35,344 bases of DNA from Lacunisphaera sp. (GTDB lineage: Bacteria > Verrucomicrobiota > Verrucomicrobiia > Opitutales > Opitutaceae): the NCBI GenBank assembly GCA_029945855.1, contig JAQSDJ010000096.1, positions 1-35,344 of the forward strand, read 5' to 3'. The notes below the pieces were generated by a model, which saw only the letters and a program-made list of their open reading frames with translations, made no database searches and was not told the origin of the DNA. Positions 31,830-35,344 of this stretch are shown here, one piece after another. How positions within the stretch are numbered: position 1 is the stretch's first letter; each line of letters begins with the position of its first letter. The position numbers were made by a program, and so were the translations under genes.

Positions 31830-32561
31830 ATGGAACCCCTTTCGGAGATCCGCACCGAGGGCCTGGTCAAGGTCTATGGCCAGCGCGCGGTCGTGAACGG
31901 CGTCAACCTCCGCGTCGGCGCCGGCGAGATCGTCGGCCTGCTCGGCCCCAACGGCGCGGGCAAGACCACCACGTTCTACATGGTCGTCGGGCTCGTGCCC
32001 GTGACCTCGGGCCGCGTCATCATCAACGGCCAGGACGCCACCGCCCTGCGCATGCACCGCCGCGCCCGGCTCGGCGTCGGCTACCTCCCGCAGGAGGCCT
32101 CGATCTTCCGCAAGCTCACCGTCGAGGAGAACATCCTCGCCATCGTCGAGACCCTGCCCGTCAAGTCCGCGGAGCGGCCCCGGCTCGTCGCCCACCACCT
32201 GGCCGAGCTGAGCATCGGCCACCTCGCCAAGCAAAAAGCCTACACCCTGTCCGGCGGCGAGCGCCGCCGCCTCGAGATCGCCCGCGCCCTTGTCACGCGT
32301 CCGCGTTTCCTGCTCATGGACGAGCCGTTCGCCGGCGTCGACCCCATCTCCGTCGCCGAGGTGCAGAAGATCATCCTCGAGCTCAAGCAGCGCGGCATCG
32401 GCGTGCTCATCACCGACCACAACGTCCGCGAGACCCTGCGCATCGTCGACCGTGGCTACATCATCCACCAGGGCAAGGTCATGACCGAGGGCTCCGGCGA
32501 CTTCCTCATCAACGACGAACAGGCCCGCGAACTCTACCTCGGCAAGGATTTCAACCTCTAG
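31830..32561 (+). CDS. lptB: LPS export ABC transporter ATP-binding protein LptB
   Basis: A 243-residue cytoplasmic ABC ATPase that powers LPS extraction with LptF and LptG. It has Walker A GPNGAGKTT (K45), Q-loop GYLPQEASIFRKLTVEENI (the PQE.SIFR pattern typical of LptB), signature LSGGERRRLEIARAL, Walker B LLMDEPFAGVDP and H-switch ITDHNVRETL. LIN at the end (FLINDEQARELYLGKDF) is also typical. The ATG at 31830 is 2 bases past the lptA stop; a TTG at 31824 overlaps it. A GTAG heptad repeat follows its stop codon directly, then hprK. Confidence 0.96.
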   Translation: MEPLSEIRTEGLVKVYGQRAVVNGVNLRVGAGEIVGLLGPNGAGKTTTFYMVVGLVPVTSGRVIINGQDATALRMHRRARLGVGYLPQEASIFRKLTVEENILAIVETLPVKSAERPRLVAHHLAELSIGHLAKQKAYTLSGGERRRLEIARALVTRPRFLLMDEPFAGVDPISVAEVQKIILELKQRGIGVLITDHNVRETLRIVDRGYIIHQGKVMTEGSGDFLINDEQARELYLGKDFNL

Positions 32562-32652
32562 TAGCGGCTAGCGAGTAGTGAGTAGCGAGTAGGAGCTTGT
32601 TGGCCGTAGTTTCTTCCACTACTCACTACTCGCTACCCACTACTCACTACTC
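32559..32652. repeat. GTAG heptad repeat element, copy 3 (lptB-hprK junction)
   Basis: The left arm (32559-32592) has gtagcgg, ctagcga, gtagtga, gtagcga, gtag. The right arm (32617-32652) has the complement of gtagtga, gtagtgg, gtagcga, gtagtga, gtagtg. The arms can pair around about 24 bases. The left arm starts in the lptB stop codon (tag), and the right arm ends 8 bases before the hprK ATG. Confidence 0.8.
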
Positions 32653-32660
32653 CACGTCCC

Positions 32661-33701
32661 ATGCCCACCAAAGCCATCCACGGGATCACCGTCGCGCATT
32701 TCTTCGAGACCTACCGCGAGAAGCTGCAGCTCGAGCTTGTGACCGGCGAGGCCGGCCTGCACCGGCTCATCCGCGAGGGCTCGATCAACCGCCCGTCGCT
32801 GGCCCTGACCGGCTTCTTCAAATATTTCGCCAACAAACGCCTGCAGGTCTTCGGCGCCGCCGAGATGACCTTCCTCAAGACGCTCAGCCAGCGCCAGCAG
32901 ATCGAGATCTTCGGCGAGATGACCCGCCGCGGCATCCCGGGCATCGTCCTCACCCGCAACTACGTCGCCACCCACCCGATGCTGGCCGTCTCCGCGGAGA
33001 TGAAGCTGCCCATCTTCCGCACGCCGATGATCACGATGAACTTCGTGAACGCCGCCACGCTGTGCATCGACAACGAGTTCGCCCCCTCCGCCACCGAGCA
33101 CGCCACCACCCTCGACATCAAGGGCATCGGCGTGCTGATCCGCGGCGACAGCGGCATCGGCAAGTCCGAGTGCGCCCTCGCCCTCATCGAGCGCGGCCAC
33201 TCGCTCGTCGCCGACGACCTCACCTGCATCAAGCTGCTCGACGAACGCGAGCTCTCCGCCAGCGCCCGCCCGCTCAACCGCGGCTACATGGAGTGCCGCG
33301 GCATCGGCATCATCAACATCGCCGACATGTTCGGCGTGAAGAGCATCCGCCTGGAGAAACGCATCGACCTCGTCGTCTCCCTCCGCGAATGGTCGCCCGA
33401 CGTCGTCGAGGAGCGCACCGGCCTCGAGGAGAATTATTACGACATCCTCGGCGTCCGCGTGCCGCACATCGAGTTCTACGTCCGGCCCGGCCGCGACATC
33501 GCGCGCCTCGTCGAGGTCGCCGCGCTCGTCCAGGCACTCAAGAACATGGGGCACGACCCGGCCAAGACCTTCAACGACCGGCTCATCGCCCACATGGCCG
33601 AGCCCAAGGCGCCCAAGGCGACCACCCACAAGATCTCGACCACCCAGTCGCCCTTCGACCTGCCGGATACGGACGACGAATTGACCGGCGACAAGGAATG
33701 A
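32661..33701 (+). CDS. hprK: HPr kinase/phosphorylase
   Basis: Phosphorylates and dephosphorylates a serine of HPr (or an HPr-like protein) in carbon regulation. The 346-residue protein has an N-terminal domain (about 1-130) and a C-terminal kinase domain with Walker A RGDSGIGKSECALAL (P-loop near residues 162-169), VADDLTCIKL and the family signature MECRGIGIINI. The C-terminal 30 residues are an extended, poorly conserved tail. It follows lptB on the same strand, separated by a repeat element, and precedes rph by 57 bp. No PTS genes are in the window, so the role here is likely regulatory rather than in sugar uptake. Confidence 0.95.
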   Translation: MPTKAIHGITVAHFFETYREKLQLELVTGEAGLHRLIREGSINRPSLALTGFFKYFANKRLQVFGAAEMTFLKTLSQRQQIEIFGEMTRRGIPGIVLTRNYVATHPMLAVSAEMKLPIFRTPMITMNFVNAATLCIDNEFAPSATEHATTLDIKGIGVLIRGDSGIGKSECALALIERGHSLVADDLTCIKLLDERELSASARPLNRGYMECRGIGIINIADMFGVKSIRLEKRIDLVVSLREWSPDVVEERTGLEENYYDILGVRVPHIEFYVRPGRDIARLVEVAALVQALKNMGHDPAKTFNDRLIAHMAEPKAPKATTHKISTTQSPFDLPDTDDELTGDKE

Positions 33702-33758
33702 CCGGGCGCCCGCCCGCTCCCTTTCCCGCGTTTTCCCGCCCCGCCAACCCACCTCCCC

Positions 33759-34505
<747 letters not shown>

Positions 34506-34649
34506 TATTACTCTGTAACGTTGATCTTCTGGTGGGCGGGCACGTCCCTGTGCCCGCTTTGGTTAACGGTCGCACCTCGCGTCGTCCCTGTCGGCAGAGG
34601 GATCTGCCGGCCCACCCGCCTGTTCTGTCCACAACCTGACAGAGTAATA
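34506..34649. mobile_element. MITE-like element with terminal inverted repeats, copy 2
   Basis: Ends tattactctgtaacgttg (34506-34523) and caacctgacagagtaata (34632-34649) are inverted repeats with three mismatches. Internal arms ggtgggcgggca and tgccggcccacc, and hairpins gggcacgtccctgtgccc and ggcagagggatctgcc, match copy 1 (9092-9232) in order and orientation. No coding frame of its own. Inserted immediately after the rph stop codon. Confidence 0.85.
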
Positions 34650-34715
34650 TTAGCGCGGTTTAATAATTTCGTAGGCGGTGTTGTAGACACGCCCCTGGGT
34701 CGGGCGCGCCGCGTC

Positions 34716-35201
34716 TCACGTCATCGCCGGGCGGGACTCGGCGCCGGCCTTGAGCGCGGCGAAATTGCCTTCCTCCCCGTTGCGCACGAAGCCTTCCGTC
34801 ACGGATTTCAAGTCCTCCCAGCGGCGGCGGATGGCCTTCGCCTCCTCCTTGGTGATCTGGTTGTCCGCCGCAGCCACCGCGATGACCCCGAGCATGTCCG
34901 CGAATTCCTGCACGATGCTGTTGGTCGACGGGATGAGCTGGTAGGGATGCGGCTTGGCCTTCGGGTTGTGAATGAAGAAGCCCCCGGAACGCTCGCAGAC
35001 CCACTGGGCGATGCGCTCGTCGTTGGTGATGCGCAGCAGCTGCTCGATGCGGTCGAGAGGATTATAGGCCCCGCTCGCCGAGCCGTCGTCCGGCGGTTCG
35101 GCCCACTTGTAGATGAGGGACAGGGACAGGCCCATGTCCGCGGAAATCTGTTTCGCGCTGGTCTTCTTCAGGACCTCCTTGAGCAATTCGTGCGATTGCA
35201 T
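34716..35201 (-). CDS. Helix-turn-helix protein resembling phage CII-type regulators
   Basis: A 161-residue protein starting MQSHELLKEVLKK. The N-terminal part has KQISADMGLSLSLIYKWAEP, a helix-turn-helix with the loop-and-W.EP pattern seen in Phage_CP76/CII-like regulators, followed by NPLDRIEQLLRIT and WVCERSGGFFIHNP. The C-terminal half (about 90-161) is helical (VQEFADMLGVIAVAAADNQI, KEEAKAIRRRWEDLK). It may be a domesticated phage regulator; no other phage gene is nearby. The frame is open 46 codons upstream but that part lies in the presumed promoter region. No clear promoter is visible in 35202-35344. Confidence 0.8.
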   Translation of the reverse strand: MQSHELLKEVLKKTSAKQISADMGLSLSLIYKWAEPPDDGSASGAYNPLDRIEQLLRITNDERIAQWVCERSGGFFIHNPKAKPHPYQLIPSTNSIVQEFADMLGVIAVAAADNQITKEEAKAIRRRWEDLKSVTEGFVRNGEEGNFAALKAGAESRPAMT

Positions 35202-35344
35202 AGGGCGGTCAGCATGTGCGCCCGCGAAAACAACGCAACCCCTGAGCATGCCCGGCACCCGGGCGAGCTTTAGGCTTGGCGTAGGCTGGTGCGCCCTGCC
35301 CCTTATAAGGCCACCTCCGAGACTCTGATCACCGGGCACATCGT

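Noticed and set aside
35202-35344. Promoter for the CII-like gene
   Set aside because: No -35/-10 pair of acceptable quality and spacing could be identified on the minus strand.

Overview
The window looks like part of a chromosome from a GC-rich Gram-negative bacterium, most likely an Opitutaceae-like member of the Verrucomicrobiota. That placement is an inference. It rests on the GC-rich coding style, lipopolysaccharide export genes, a GSII-type glutamine synthetase, HPr kinase outside a Firmicute context, start sites without Shine-Dalgarno sequences, and many short palindromic intergenic repeats. No rRNA, tRNA, CRISPR array or intact transposase was found. Most genes are housekeeping.

Layout. 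Positions 1-640 hold a large nested inverted repeat and the C-terminal remnant of a REP-associated tyrosine transposase (RAYT). Next come glnII (minus), a kinase-like/PP2C fusion (plus) and a small cyclotransferase-like protein. The minus-strand block that follows carries dnaX with an A9 frameshift site, the SRP RNA, an ECF sigma / small membrane protein / LTxxQ protein operon, and an LptF/LptG permease. rlmN, a GT-C-like membrane protein, metF, a GH10 xylanase and a second secreted putative glycosidase run on the plus strand to 15.0 kb. A DAACS-type symporter and a SUI1/YciH-like factor with a small partner gene lie on the minus strand. The complete 2-oxoglutarate dehydrogenase set (sucA, sucB, lpd) fills 17.3-22.8 kb. 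It is followed by a DMT transporter, a HAD phosphatase, a lipoprotein, rpiB, and a MarR / ring-cleaving dioxygenase / esterase module resembling the mhq quinone-response genes. A fused E1 alpha-beta dehydrogenase subunit precedes the LPS cluster kdsC-lptC-lptA-lptB, which runs into hprK and rph. The window ends with a minus-strand helix-turn-helix protein resembling phage CII-like regulators.

The most unusual feature is a dense population of small palindromic repeats of several families. Some sit between genes: GTAGYGR heptad arrays at three gene junctions, a 141-144 bp element with terminal inverted repeats just after the stop codons of rlmN and rph, and double hairpins bounded by GTAGGG/CCCTAC. 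Others lie in frame inside coding sequence: twice in lpd, once in the sucB linker and once in the yciH-like linker. The yciH and first lpd copies show compensatory base changes in their stems. The second lpd copy is exactly 18 codons and has the same architecture as an intergenic copy at 24739-24796. With the RAYT remnant at the left edge, this suggests REP-like elements that can also spread into tolerant protein loops, comparable to Rickettsia palindromic elements. This is an inference from sequence pattern only.
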